Positions 24,663-33,811 of a stretch of 55,250 nucleotides of DNA are shown piece by piece. The first letter of the stretch is position 1, and every line of letters begins with the position of its first letter. Both the position numbers and the translations under genes were made by a program. This DNA is from HRBIN23 sp046294495 (GTDB lineage: Bacteria > Chloroflexota > Dehalococcoidia > Lucifugimonadales > HRBIN23): assembly GCA_046294495.1 (NCBI GenBank), contig JBKBKV010000006.1, positions 1-55,250 of the forward strand, read 5' to 3'. The notes beneath the pieces were generated by a model. It was given only the letters and a program-made list of their open reading frames with translations, had not been told where the DNA came from and searched no databases.

Positions 24663-27382
24663 GGCACCAGGGTGCTCTCCTGGGTGATGTAGACCCAGTA
24701 GCCTTTCCCCACGCACACCTCTGCTGGCTGGGGGGCTGTAAGCACCGCGCCGGTGCACGGGTGGGTGCTCCCAGCCGGCCACACCTGCCCCGGTGTGATA
24801 GATTGCCAAGCCTGGGTTACCCCGTCATACCAGTAAGCCCTGCTCCACGCAGGCGTGCCGGCAGGGGTGCGCAGGGTGGCGAAGTAGGCGTCGGCGGGGA
24901 TGGAGTGGGGAACAGGGCGGGCATTGGCCACAACGCCCACCAGGTTCCAGCCCTGACGGAGGGTGATAGGGGAGGGGGGTTGGGGCGGAGGTGCCCCTGC
25001 CCCCGTCGGGGCGGGGGTGAGACGCAGAGGGCGGAAGGAGTTAGAGCGAAGATAGTAGCCCCGCCCTACCTCCAGGGTGGAGACATCCCCCTCAAAGAGG
25101 CGGGTGGCAGGGTTCAACCTTGCTACCAGGAAGGAACCGGTGATCCCGTCCCAGGTCATGACCGTGTCTACATCCGTGTCTGCCAGCAGAGAGCTGATGG
25201 CCCTGGTGGCTGGGACAAAGGGGAGGCTGACTATGTTCCACCCCGGCACCAGGGGGATAACATAGGGGGCAGGCACCTCCAGGCGGAAGGAGCGTCTAAA
25301 GACCGTTGTTTCGGCTCTCCCAGGGGAGAGGGATTGGTTCCCCGCCGTATCCCGTCCGCTGAAGGAGAGGGTGTAGTCGCCCGGCTGAGGGTTGGCCAGG
25401 ACGATGAGGTAGTGCACACCATCCTGGGTGCTGATGGCGGCGGAGACGGGGCTGTTTCCTCTCCTCACATCCAGGCCCAACATCTCTACGCGGGGGTGGG
25501 TGTCGCCAGGGTATTCCTCCCCTTCGGCCGACCAGTCCACGGCGATGAAGAGGGGGTCGGTAAGGCTTACTGTGGGAAGGCGTCCGCTTTCCAGGGTCGT
25601 ATCACCCAACTTGACCAAGGGCTCCTTCCCGCCGTTGAGGAGGGGGTCGAACTCATAGACCAGGGAGTTGATGCCGATGGTGGGGGTGCCAGCCTGCCCG
25701 GGGTTGCCGGAAAGGTCTATAGCCTGGATAAGGACATTGACCCGCTGGGGAACAGCATTGCCCAAGGGGTGGGCACTCCCCACTACCTGAAGGATGTAGG
25801 CCCTCTCCCCTGCTGGTGTCATGGCGAGAGGGGCGGCTGTAGCCACATTCCCTGCCTCGTCTTGCTGGGCACCGAGCACTACCTGGGGGACACCCCGCAG
25901 GGCCTCGTCCGCCACAACCCGAACGGTAACGCTGTCCTGTGTAAGGGTCTTGTCCAGGGTGGTTGTCAGGCCGGGGCCAATGCCGTCGGTGGCCGTAACC
26001 TGGCCAGAGGTGGCGGAGTTGCCCGCTTTGTCGCGGATGCCCTGGGCGATAGCCACCACAGACAACGCATCGGAGGGTAGTGGGCTGGGAAGGGTCAGGA
26101 AGACATCTAGGGGGCGCAGGCGCTGGGGAGTTGGCAGGGACTCGTTGCGGATATCTATCACCTGCACACCGATGGGCGTCTCCCCTCCCACGCGGAATAG
26201 GTGAGGGGCAATGCTGGCCTCGTCCAGACCGCTATCGTCGGAGAAGGTGAGGCGGATGCTGGTGCGCCGAGCCTCGGCTTGGCGCTTCAGGCGCTGACCA
26301 GGTGGTGCTGCAGGGTCCCACCAGGAGCCGGTCTCTGCCGATACTAAGATGGGAGGCACACCATCCACGGAGAGAAGAAGGGTCTGGGTGAACTCGTAAA
26401 GCACACCTGAGGCGATAGGGACTGGGCGGCCGGTGCTGTCGGTGAAGGGCGCATTGAAGGTAAGGCGGCCCTCCTGGGGATTGAAGGTGGATACAGTGCG
26501 CACCTGGCCACGGGCCGGGCCAGTGAGCACCTGCACCTGTTTCCCCACCCAGTAGGCGCTCTGGGTGCCTACCCAGTTGGCATCCACCAGGGTAAGGCCG
26601 TCGGCAGAGCCATCGGCGGTGCTGACACTGCGGAGGGCCTCCACCGGCCCGCCCCTGTTGCCCGCCAGGTCTACTGCCACCGCGCCCCATGGGAGGCGCA
26701 CCACCGAGCCGGGGCCCCCCACAAACAATGTGAGCCGCACTCGCCACCCCTGGGGGATACGCTCCAGAACCAGGGCCGAAGGTTGAAAGGCCTGGCCGCC
26801 CACCTCCAAAGCGATAAAGCCAGGCTGGTTGCGCTGGGCGTTACTCTGAAGGGCCTCGGCTTGGGTGGGGAAACCGGAGAGGGCATCAGTAACCTCCACC
26901 ACCAGGTTCACTTCCCCCGGGCGGAGTAGGGCCCCCGGTGCGGGCGACAGCACACGCACCAGGGGTGGCAGGTCGTCTACACGCACCAGCGCTGGTGCGG
27001 CCCCGGGATAGAACACCTCCAGGGTGTTCAGGTGAAATCCCCCCACTTCACCCTGCTCTAACCCAGAAACCTGGTTGCGCACCCGCACCTTCCCCAGGAA
27101 GGAACCCGTATTGGGGCCAGTCTCTATAGCCACGATCGTCCACTGCAGGCCCAGGTCCAGGTTGCGCACCAGAACACCTATGGCTTCTACAGTGTCGGAT
27201 TGGGTGTTGGCATTGGGCGAGCGCACCGTAACGGTGAACTGGGCGTTGGGGCCCCCGGCGACCGCCGAGACCCACTCCCGGTCAACGGCCAGGGTAACTG
27301 AAGGCTGTTGCTGAGGCTGGGGCGTCCATCCCACTGCCAGGAGCATGGCTCCCAGCAACAAAAGGCACCTCAGAAAGACCAT
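24659..27382 (-). CDS. Large secreted protein with beta-sandwich regions and C-terminal GWN repeats
   Basis: 907 residues. A signal peptide (MVFLRCLLLLGAMLLAVGW) precedes a Gln-rich start and a long series of extracellular beta-rich segments: bacterial-Ig-like pieces with SPAPGALLRPGEVNLVVEVTD and ATDGIGPGLTTTLDKTLT. Near the end are two related modules: one begins VPLVPGWNIVSLPFVP, the other PITLRQGWNLVGVVAN, and both finish with GYY/GYWV segments (VGRGYYLRS, VGKGYWVYI). No catalytic motif or anchor was recognised. It is a surface or secreted protein of unknown role. GAGGAG precedes the ATG. Its product could bind polymers, but this is only suggested by the module type. Confidence 0.75.
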   Translation of the reverse strand: MVFLRCLLLLGAMLLAVGWTPQPQQQPSVTLAVDREWVSAVAGGPNAQFTVTVRSPNANTQSDTVEAIGVLVRNLDLGLQWTIVAIETGPNTGSFLGKVRVRNQVSGLEQGEVGGFHLNTLEVFYPGAAPALVRVDDLPPLVRVLSPAPGALLRPGEVNLVVEVTDALSGFPTQAEALQSNAQRNQPGFIALEVGGQAFQPSALVLERIPQGWRVRLTLFVGGPGSVVRLPWGAVAVDLAGNRGGPVEALRSVSTADGSADGLTLVDANWVGTQSAYWVGKQVQVLTGPARGQVRTVSTFNPQEGRLTFNAPFTDSTGRPVPIASGVLYEFTQTLLLSVDGVPPILVSAETGSWWDPAAPPGQRLKRQAEARRTSIRLTFSDDSGLDEASIAPHLFRVGGETPIGVQVIDIRNESLPTPQRLRPLDVFLTLPSPLPSDALSVVAIAQGIRDKAGNSATSGQVTATDGIGPGLTTTLDKTLTQDSVTVRVVADEALRGVPQVVLGAQQDEAGNVATAAPLAMTPAGERAYILQVVGSAHPLGNAVPQRVNVLIQAIDLSGNPGQAGTPTIGINSLVYEFDPLLNGGKEPLVKLGDTTLESGRLPTVSLTDPLFIAVDWSAEGEEYPGDTHPRVEMLGLDVRRGNSPVSAAISTQDGVHYLIVLANPQPGDYTLSFSGRDTAGNQSLSPGRAETTVFRRSFRLEVPAPYVIPLVPGWNIVSLPFVPATRAISSLLADTDVDTVMTWDGITGSFLVARLNPATRLFEGDVSTLEVGRGYYLRSNSFRPLRLTPAPTGAGAPPPQPPSPITLRQGWNLVGVVANARPVPHSIPADAYFATLRTPAGTPAWSRAYWYDGVTQAWQSITPGQVWPAGSTHPCTGAVLTAPQPAEVCVGKGYWVYITQESTLVP

Positions 27383-27517
27383 TGGCGCTCCTCACTAATA
27401 GAAAACGGAAAGGCCATGCTATGGGTTCCGCCTTCTCATTGGCGTCCCTATGGAACAACTGCTTTATTTTAGCCCTTTTCCACCCCCCATGCTATGCTGT
27501 AGGAGGGGGGATATAAG

Positions 27518-28744
27518 GTGTCCCGAAGCCGTGTTGTTGTTGCTATGAGCGGTGGGGTGGACTCCTCGGTGGCCGCCTTGCTGCTGCACCAGGCTGGCTA
27601 CCAGGTGGTAGGGGTTACTTTGCGCCTATTTACTCTCTACCGCCCAATGGCCGCTCCGTTGAGCCGCTCCTGCTGTTCCCTGGAGGATGTGGACGACGCC
27701 CGCAGGGTCTGCCACCTGTTGGGCATACCCCACTTTGTGGTGAACGCTGAACGGGAGTTCCGCATCTTCGTGATAGACTACTTCCTCCGGGAATACCGGC
27801 GGGGGCGCACGCCTAACCCATGTATCGCCTGCAACGACCGCATCAAGTTTGACTTCCTGTTGCAGAGGGCTATGGCGTTGGGGGCCGATTACATCGCCAC
27901 CGGCCACTACGCCCGCATTGTGGCCCGCAACGGCACCTTCTCACTGCTCAAGGGGGTAGACGAAGGGAAGGACCAGTCCTATGTCCTCTTCGGGCTGGGG
28001 CAGGAGCAGTTGGCACACCTGCTATTGCCCATCGGATGGCACAGCAAGGCAGAGGTGCGAGCCATGGCGGNNNNNNNNNNNNNNNNNNNNNNNNNNNNNN
28101 NNNNNNNNNNNNNNNNNNNNNNNNNNNNNNNNNNNNNNNNNNNNNNNNNNNNNNNNNNNNNNNNNNNAGAACGGGCCCGCCTGCCTGTGGCCCGCAAGCC
28201 CGACAGCCAGGAGGTGTGCTTCGTCCTCTCAGGCGACTACCGCGAGTTCCTGCGCCAGCACGGGGCCGGCCGCCCTGGGGAGATTGTAGACCTGGAAGGG
28301 CGCCCAGTGGGGGAGCACAACGGGGTGGGGTTCTTTACGGTGGGCCAGCGCCGCGGGCTAGGGATTGCCAAGGGGAAGCCTATGTATGTGGTGTCCATAG
28401 ACGCCCCTAACGGACGGGTCGTAGTAGGGCCGGAGGAGGCCCTCTACCAGCAGGGTCTTCTGGCCGAGGGGGTGAACTGGGTGGAGGGGGTGCCCCCAGG
28501 CCCCGTAGATGCACAGGTAAAGGTGCGCTATAAGGCCCCAGCGGTGGAGGCTACCGTTGTGCCCACCGGCCCCAGCACGGCGGAAGTTCACTTCAGAGAG
28601 CCCCAGCGGGCCATTACCCCGGGGCAAGGGGTGGCCTTCTACGATGGGGAACGGGTTCTGGGGGGCGGTTTCATCCTTGGCCCTCTGAAGGAGAGCACAC
28701 TGTCCACTGCTACCAAGGCCGAGTGCCTGGCAGGGGTGGGTTAG
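27518..28744 (+). CDS. mnmA: tRNA-specific 2-thiouridylase MnmA (contains an N gap)
   Basis: The enzyme thiolates U34 of tRNA-Lys, Glu and Gln. PP-loop AMSGGVDSSVAALLL near residue 10, catalytic Cys in PNPCIACND, ATGHYARI, and KPDSQEVCFV with the second catalytic Cys are all present, plus the C-terminal beta-barrel (PLYVVSIDAPNGRVVVG-type region). The GTG at 27518 has AGGAGGGGGG 7 nt upstream. N bases at 28071-28167 split the conserved segment between EVRAMA and ERARLPVARKPDSQ. Family spacing predicts only a few residues there, so little or nothing is missing and the encoded protein is probably about 375 aa. Confidence 0.93.
   Translation: MSRSRVVVAMSGGVDSSVAALLLHQAGYQVVGVTLRLFTLYRPMAAPLSRSCCSLEDVDDARRVCHLLGIPHFVVNAEREFRIFVIDYFLREYRRGRTPNPCIACNDRIKFDFLLQRAMALGADYIATGHYARIVARNGTFSLLKGVDEGKDQSYVLFGLGQEQLAHLLLPIGWHSKAEVRAMAXXXXXXXXXXXXXXXXXXXXXXXXXXXXXXXXXERARLPVARKPDSQEVCFVLSGDYREFLRQHGAGRPGEIVDLEGRPVGEHNGVGFFTVGQRRGLGIAKGKPMYVVSIDAPNGRVVVGPEEALYQQGLLAEGVNWVEGVPPGPVDAQVKVRYKAPAVEATVVPTGPSTAEVHFREPQRAITPGQGVAFYDGERVLGGGFILGPLKESTLSTATKAECLAGVG
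28071..28167. other. Assembly gap (97 N) inside mnmA
   Basis: 97 undetermined bases. The frame is kept across the gap, but the gap length is not biological, since the flanking MnmA motifs should be nearly adjacent. Confidence 0.95.
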
Positions 28745-28836
28745 AGGCTTCCAACAACCTGGCGCCAGCAAGGTAAGCGTGTGGTGGCCGGTGTCCCTTT
28801 GTGCTACAGTAAGCGCAAAGCACATAAGGAGGGCTG

Positions 28837-29370
28837 GTGGATATACGGGAGTTCGTCCGTGTGTCTCTGGAGCGCACGCGCCAACGCACCCTCAACGCCG
28901 TGCAGGGAGTATCGGACCAGCAGGCCCGTTGGCGTCCTTACCCGGGGGCCAACTCTATCGCCTTTCTTCTGTTCCACATCTTCCGTGTAGAGGACCGCTA
29001 CTTCCATCGCTGGCTTTCGGCCCCTGGCGAGGTGTGGGAACGGGATGGATGGGAGCGCCACATCCTCCTTCCCCCTCACCCTCCCGGCATTGACCCTATT
29101 TGGACGACGGGGAACTCCTGGACCTCGGCCGATGTTGAGGCGTGGGCGCCTCCTCCCTTGGCGGTTCTGCTACGCTACGGGGAGCGGGTGCGCCAGAGCG
29201 CCCTTAGGGTGCTGGAGCAAATAGACCTGGCCCGCCTGGACTACGCCCCCCGTGCTGATCGCCCACAGTTCACCGTTGCTTACTATCTCTACCAGGCTAG
29301 CCACCACGAGGCGGAGCATCAAGGGCAGATAGATTACCTGAAGGGTCTTTACCAGGTGAGGCATCCATGA
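28837..29370 (+). CDS. DinB-like four-helix metal-binding protein
   Basis: 177 residues, all helical. It fits the DinB/DUF664 superfamily by its spacing of metal-binding histidines: one in LLFHIFRVEDRYF (about 46) and two in SHHEAEHQGQIDYL near the C-terminus. Members include thiol-dependent transferases, but this one cannot be assigned. The GTG at 28837 has AAGGAGGG. It lies between mnmA and rnhB on the same strand. Confidence 0.75.
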   Translation: MDIREFVRVSLERTRQRTLNAVQGVSDQQARWRPYPGANSIAFLLFHIFRVEDRYFHRWLSAPGEVWERDGWERHILLPPHPPGIDPIWTTGNSWTSADVEAWAPPPLAVLLRYGERVRQSALRVLEQIDLARLDYAPRADRPQFTVAYYLYQASHHEAEHQGQIDYLKGLYQVRHP

Positions 29371-29376
29371 TCCGTT

Positions 29377-30036
29377 ATGGGTAATTATGTGCGCCTGGAT
29401 GGCCCCACCTTTTTTTGGGAGGAACGGTTCTGGAGAGGGGGGCTGCGCCTGGTGGCCGGGGTGGATGAGGCTGGGCGAGGCCCTCTGGCAGGGCCGGTGG
29501 TGGCAGCGGCGGTTGTCTTCCCAACCTGTTTTAGTGCACCATGGCTGGCCCAGGTGGACGATAGCAAGCGCCTCTCCCCTTCTCGTAGGAAGGCGCTGGT
29601 CCCTCAAATCCGGGCCAACGCCTTGGCGGTAGGCGTGGGCGTGGCTAGCCCCGAAGAGATAGACACCCTGGGCATCGTGCCCGCCACGCGCCTGGCTATG
29701 GAGCGGGCGGTCGGGGCCCTTGGAGTGCCCCCCCAGGCCGTCCTGGTAGACGCTATGCCTCTGGAAATAAAGGGGGTGCGGTGCATCCCCCTGGTGCACG
29801 GCGACCACCTTTCCCTCTCCGTCGCCGCCGCCTCCATTGTGGCCAAGGTGGAGCGGGATGCCCTGATGGAGGCGCTGGATGTCCATTACCCCGGGTATGG
29901 TTTCCGTCGGCATAAAGGCTACCCCACACCCCAGCACCTGGAGGCATTGCGTCGCCTGGGGCCGTCTCCTATTCATCGGCGCTCCTTTGCCCCAGTTCGG
30001 GAGGTGCAGGAATGGGAAACCCAAGGGCGTCGCTAG
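29377..30036 (+). CDS. rnhB: Ribonuclease HII
   Basis: 219 residues. It removes RNA from RNA-DNA hybrids and single ribonucleotides from DNA. The catalytic carboxylates are in VAGVDEAGRGPLAGPVV (Asp, Glu), VDDSKRLSPSRR and VLVDAMP, and the last in HYPGYGFRRHKGY-type segment after AASIVAKVERD. Start at ATG 29377, 6 bp after the DinB-like gene, with a weak ribosome site. It overlaps yraN by 25 bp, a conserved pairing in bacteria. Confidence 0.95.
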   Translation: MGNYVRLDGPTFFWEERFWRGGLRLVAGVDEAGRGPLAGPVVAAAVVFPTCFSAPWLAQVDDSKRLSPSRRKALVPQIRANALAVGVGVASPEEIDTLGIVPATRLAMERAVGALGVPPQAVLVDAMPLEIKGVRCIPLVHGDHLSLSVAAASIVAKVERDALMEALDVHYPGYGFRRHKGYPTPQHLEALRRLGPSPIHRRSFAPVREVQEWETQGRR

Positions 30037-30374
30037 GTCGGCGGAGCGAGGAGATGGCCCGTTCCTTTTTGGAGGGGATGGGATGGCGCACCCAGGCTAC
30101 CAACTACCGCACACCCTGGGGGGAGATTGACCTGGTCATGTGGGATGGCCCTGCGTTGGTGCTGGTGGAGGTGCGCGGGAGGCGGAGCGCCACCTTTGGG
30201 TCCCCCGAGGAATCGCTTACCCACCGCAAACGCCTTCACCTTCTCCAGGCTGCCCAGCAGGTGGTGCAAGATATGGGCTTCCCGGGGGAGTGGAGGGTTG
30301 ACCTGGTAACGGTGCGGTGGGAGAAGGGGAGGCCCCCCTTTGTGGCACACTATCCCAGCGTCCTGGAGGGCTAG
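30012..30374 (+). CDS. yraN: UPF0102 (YraN) endonuclease-fold protein
   Basis: 120 residues of the UPF0102 family, a small PD-(D/E)XK-fold protein. It has the GxxRxxxxxN start region FLEGMGWRTQATNYRT, GEIDLVMWD, and LVLVEVRGRRS, where the usual E-V-K is E-V-R. GAGGTGCAGG lies before the ATG, inside rnhB. The biological role is unsettled in the family; the overlap with rnhB fits a nucleic-acid context. Confidence 0.9.
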   Translation: MGNPRASLGRRSEEMARSFLEGMGWRTQATNYRTPWGEIDLVMWDGPALVLVEVRGRRSATFGSPEESLTHRKRLHLLQAAQQVVQDMGFPGEWRVDLVTVRWEKGRPPFVAHYPSVLEG

Positions 30375-30522
30375 AGGCCACAACGCCATAGGGGGCGTTG
30401 CAGGGCAAATCCGAGAGACGCGGGCAAGCGTAATAGACTGTGGTAACCCACGGCTTACTGCACATAGGGGGTGTCCCTGCCTGGAATGACCTGTAAGAGC
30501 AGGCAGATGAGCCTGAAGTCCC

Positions 30523-30551
30523 TTGACGCCATTTCCTGCCCCACCTATAGT
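30523..30551 (+). promoter_or_regulatory. Sigma-70 promoter for the second binding protein
   Basis: TTGACG (30523-30528), 17-bp spacer, TATAGT (30546-30551), 34 bp before the ATG. The rest of the 211-bp spacer after yraN contains a 7-bp hairpin (30381-30400) without a T-run and no gene. Confidence 0.7.
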
Positions 30552-30585
30552 AGATTAGGTTGCCGTATCTAAGGAGGGAAACGAC

Positions 30586-32337
30586 ATGGCGCACAGACGG
30601 CTCTCTCTAAGGCTAGTTATGGGGGGTCTGGTGGCCTTAGCGGTGCTGGCGTTGGCAGCCTGCCGTGCGGCTCCCGCCCCGGCAACTCCCACTCCTACAG
30701 CAACTCCGGCCGCCCCAGCCCCGGCCGCCACCCCTACACCCACCCCACCGCCACCTCCGCCGGGGGTTACCCCCACCCCTACACCCATCGTCCTTCCCAC
30801 GCCCACACCTACCCCGGCCGTTGAGGAAAAACCCCGCTCCGGTGGTATCCTGCGGGCCATGCATAGGGAGAACCCTCCGTCTTTCAACACTCACCAGGAG
30901 GCCACTATCTCCACCTCCTGGCCTATGATGCCCGCCTATAACAACCTGGTGGTTTTTGACCAGTCCAAAGACCGCGCTGTTCCCGAGAACATCGTCCCTG
31001 AACTGGCGGAGTCGTGGGAGTGGCAGGATGGAGGCAAAGCCCTGGTCTTCAAACTGCGTCGCGGTGTCCAGTGGCACGATGGGAAGCCCTTTACCTCCAA
31101 GGATGTGCAGTTCACCTTTGACAGCATCCGACTGAACCAGGGCATTCGGGTGAACCCCCGGCGCGACTGGTATGCCAATGTTACGACCGTTGAGACCCCC
31201 GACGACTACACCGTTGTCTTCCGCCTGGCCCGCCCCCAACCTGCGCTTCTTTCCATGCTGGCGTCGGGGTATAGCCCTGTGATGCCTGCCCATGTGGGCA
31301 CCATGGACGACCTGCGCACCAAGATTGTGGGCACCGGCCCCTTCAAGTTGAAGGACTACCGCCCCGGCGAGGTGCTGGAGTATACCAAGAACACCAGCTA
31401 CTGGGTGTCGGGGCGTCCCTACCTGGATGGCATCCGCTATGTTATCATCACCGACCGGGCCACCCGCTTCGCTGCCCTGCGGGCCGGCCAGTTGGACATC
31501 GCTTTCCCCGGTGAAACAACCAAGTCCCTGCGGGATACGGTAAAGGCGGCGGTGCCTCAGATGGTGGAGGTGCGTGTCTCTACCAATGTGAACGACAATG
31601 TGTTGACCAACTTCAAGAAGGAGCCTTTCGCCAACGAGAAGGTGCGCCGAGCGGTAACCCTGGCCATTGACCGTGAGGCATATGCTCGGGCCGTTCGGGA
31701 GGGGGCAGCCATAATTGGCGCCGCCATGCTCCCCCAGCCGTGGGGCTACTGGGGCCTGCCGGAGGAGCGCTTAAGGAAACTCCCTGGCTACGGAGACCCC
31801 AAGGCCGGCAAGGAAGAGGCGAAGCGCCTTCTGGCCGACGCAGGCTTCCCCACAGGTTTCAAGACGGTGATGTCTACACGCAACATCGCCATCTACATTG
31901 ACTTCGCTAACTTTGTGGCCGACCAACTGCGCCAGGTGGGCATTGATACTACCATTGAGTTGGTGGAGACGGGTGTGTGGCACCCCAAGGTTACCCGCCG
32001 GGACTACATTTTGGCCACTAACCTCACGGGCATCGGCGTTGACGACCCCGACGCCAACTTCTACGAGAACTACCGCTGTGGTTCCCCACGCAACTACAGC
32101 GACTACTGTAACCCCGAAGTAGACCGGATGATGGATGAGGCTTCAGCCACCTTGGATTTGCAGAAGCGTAAGGAGCTGGTGTGGCGAATTGACGAGAGGT
32201 TGCAGATTGAAGGGGCGCGCCCGGTAATGGGCTGGAATGTGGACTACTTCCTCTTCTGGCCCCATGTGAAGGGGTATGTGCCTCAGCAGGTGCTCTACAC
32301 CCACGGGCGTATGCAGGATGTGTGGCTGGCCAAGTAG
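30586..32337 (+). CDS. ABC transporter substrate-binding lipoprotein (family 5), orphan
   Basis: 583 residues. Signal peptide with lipobox LALAAC (Cys26), Pro/Thr/Ala-rich spacer to about 80, then a family 5 solute-binding domain: ENIVPELAESWEWQDGGKALVFKLRRGVQ is split by the usual signature and followed by DVQFTFDSIRL, YRPGEVLEYTKN and late DYFLFWPHVKGYVP. No permease or ATPase gene is next to it; a terminator follows directly, so it is monocistronic. It may feed one of the nearby permease pairs or a distant one. AAGGAGGG precedes the ATG. Confidence 0.9.
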   Translation: MAHRRLSLRLVMGGLVALAVLALAACRAAPAPATPTPTATPAAPAPAATPTPTPPPPPPGVTPTPTPIVLPTPTPTPAVEEKPRSGGILRAMHRENPPSFNTHQEATISTSWPMMPAYNNLVVFDQSKDRAVPENIVPELAESWEWQDGGKALVFKLRRGVQWHDGKPFTSKDVQFTFDSIRLNQGIRVNPRRDWYANVTTVETPDDYTVVFRLARPQPALLSMLASGYSPVMPAHVGTMDDLRTKIVGTGPFKLKDYRPGEVLEYTKNTSYWVSGRPYLDGIRYVIITDRATRFAALRAGQLDIAFPGETTKSLRDTVKAAVPQMVEVRVSTNVNDNVLTNFKKEPFANEKVRRAVTLAIDREAYARAVREGAAIIGAAMLPQPWGYWGLPEERLRKLPGYGDPKAGKEEAKRLLADAGFPTGFKTVMSTRNIAIYIDFANFVADQLRQVGIDTTIELVETGVWHPKVTRRDYILATNLTGIGVDDPDANFYENYRCGSPRNYSDYCNPEVDRMMDEASATLDLQKRKELVWRIDERLQIEGARPVMGWNVDYFLFWPHVKGYVPQQVLYTHGRMQDVWLAK

Positions 32338-32374
32338 GGCCTGTCTATTAGCAGCGCTAGGGGGGAGTTCCTGG

Positions 32375-32407
32375 CGAGAGGGGGCCCAGCCCCCTCTCGT
32401 AGTTTTA
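32375..32407 (+). terminator. Intrinsic terminator after the second binding protein
   Basis: A perfect 11-bp stem (32375-32385 with 32389-32399, CGAGAGGGGGC type) with a CCA loop is followed by TAGTTTTA. It closes the monocistronic unit before the convergent flavoprotein gene. Confidence 0.8.
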
Positions 32408-32423
32408 CTGCTCCTGGCGCCCC

Positions 32424-33809
32424 CTATCCCCATTCCTCGGCAGAGGTAATACCATCAGGTATGGCGGGACGGGGCAGGGAACCCTCTACCGGAAAGCCGA
32501 ACTCCTTCAGGAGAATGCGGGCTACCTTCCGCCCCAGGCGCACACTATAGTTGGTGCCCCGGTCTTCAGGGTAAATCTGAGTGGTGTTGGCCAGGTAAAG
32601 GCCCCGGATAGGTGTCCTGTGAGAGGGAATGCGTTGGGAGTAGTAGACACCGATGACCGGCTGGGCGGCATCCTCCCGATGATAGTAACTCTCCTCAATC
32701 CAGGAGGGGTCAAAGGAGGGGTTGATGCGCCGTAAGTGGGGCAAGTAGACCTCTAGCAACTCGTTCTGCCCCATATGGGCCAGCGGGTCATCCTTGTCCA
32801 GGTAGTTGGACAGATAGATGATATGTTTACCCCCGTAGTGCTCTGGGGGGATGTAGTTGGTGTGCTCGATCACGGCCACAAAGGGGATGGTGCGGTCGGC
32901 TATGTTCATCCAGTAGATGGATGAGAGAGGGTGCTTCAGCACCAGCACGATAAGCACGGCGGCCAGGTAGGTAACCCCCGTGAGGCGTTCCAGGTAGGAT
33001 GGAGGTAAGGCAGGCACCAGCCGCGGGAAGACAAAGGAGGGCACCGTGGCGATAACGGCGTCGAAAGCCTCTTGCCGAACCCCATCCGGGGACTCCACCT
33101 CCAGCCCTACAACCCTTTCCCCATCCACCAGAATGCGCCGCACGGCGGTGGCGGGGAAAACCTCCCCTCCGCGTTTTTTGATGCGCTCCCCAACGATGTC
33201 AAATACCTCCCCGAAACTGCCCATGGGGTAGCCCAGGCGCTCCTTGGCCATAAATCTCCCCCTGGAGGCGAAGCGCAGGGCGATCTTTCCCCAGAACCAG
33301 GTCATCCCCACTTCCCGGTAGTGACGCCCGAACTTGCCCCGCAGAAGGGGCTCCCACACCACCTCGTAGGGGCGCTGCCCCACCAGAGTGGGGAGGCGCT
33401 GGCTGGCGGTGTAGGGCTCCAGAGCACGCCAGTTGCGGTAGCGTTGCAGGGACAGGCTGGTTAGCCCCAGGCGCAGGCGTTGGGTAAAGGTAAGGGGGTG
33501 AAAGCGGAGCAGGTCGGTAGGGGTCGTGAAGTCCCATATGCGCCCAGCGTGGAAGAGCCCCACCCGTGAAGGGAGCCACACCAGGCGGTGGCCCAGCCCC
33601 ACCTCACGAACCAGCCACACCATATCTAAATCGCTGGTGAAGAGGTGGTGGTAGCCCCGCTCTAGGCGTGTTCCCCCCACCGTGAAGGTGCTGGCCTGTC
33701 CCCCCAGGAAAGTGGCCCGCTCGTAGACGGTGGCCTGGTGTCCGTTGCGGACCAGTTCATAGGCGGCTGCCAGCCCAGCCGCTCCCCCGCCTATAACCCC
33801 GACGCGCAC
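32424..33809 (-). CDS. FAD-dependent amine-oxidase/protoporphyrinogen-oxidase-like oxidoreductase
   Basis: 461 residues. The ADP-binding fingerprint is VGVIGGGAAGLAAAYEL, with a downstream VYERATFLGGQAST and the GR-like LERGYHHLF segment. A C-terminal IRGLYLANTTQIYPEDRGTN-type region holds the second FAD contact. It belongs to the NAD(P)-binding amino-oxidase family that includes phytoene desaturases, PPO and UDP-galactopyranose mutase-like enzymes. Substrate unknown. It starts 2 bp after the flippase-like gene, so the two form one transcription and probably coupled translation unit, suggesting work on a membrane or glycolipid substrate. Confidence 0.82.
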   Translation of the reverse strand: MRVGVIGGGAAGLAAAYELVRNGHQATVYERATFLGGQASTFTVGGTRLERGYHHLFTSDLDMVWLVREVGLGHRLVWLPSRVGLFHAGRIWDFTTPTDLLRFHPLTFTQRLRLGLTSLSLQRYRNWRALEPYTASQRLPTLVGQRPYEVVWEPLLRGKFGRHYREVGMTWFWGKIALRFASRGRFMAKERLGYPMGSFGEVFDIVGERIKKRGGEVFPATAVRRILVDGERVVGLEVESPDGVRQEAFDAVIATVPSFVFPRLVPALPPSYLERLTGVTYLAAVLIVLVLKHPLSSIYWMNIADRTIPFVAVIEHTNYIPPEHYGGKHIIYLSNYLDKDDPLAHMGQNELLEVYLPHLRRINPSFDPSWIEESYYHREDAAQPVIGVYYSQRIPSHRTPIRGLYLANTTQIYPEDRGTNYSVRLGRKVARILLKEFGFPVEGSLPRPAIPDGITSAEEWG

Positions 33810-33811
33810 CT

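Noticed and set aside
24761..26080. 439-codon open frame on the plus strand
   Set aside because: It lies antisense to the large secreted protein; composition is Gly/Arg-rich with no domain or ribosome site, a shadow of GC-rich coding.
30381..30400. Hairpin after yraN as terminator
   Set aside because: 7-bp stem with no T-run; not enough to call.
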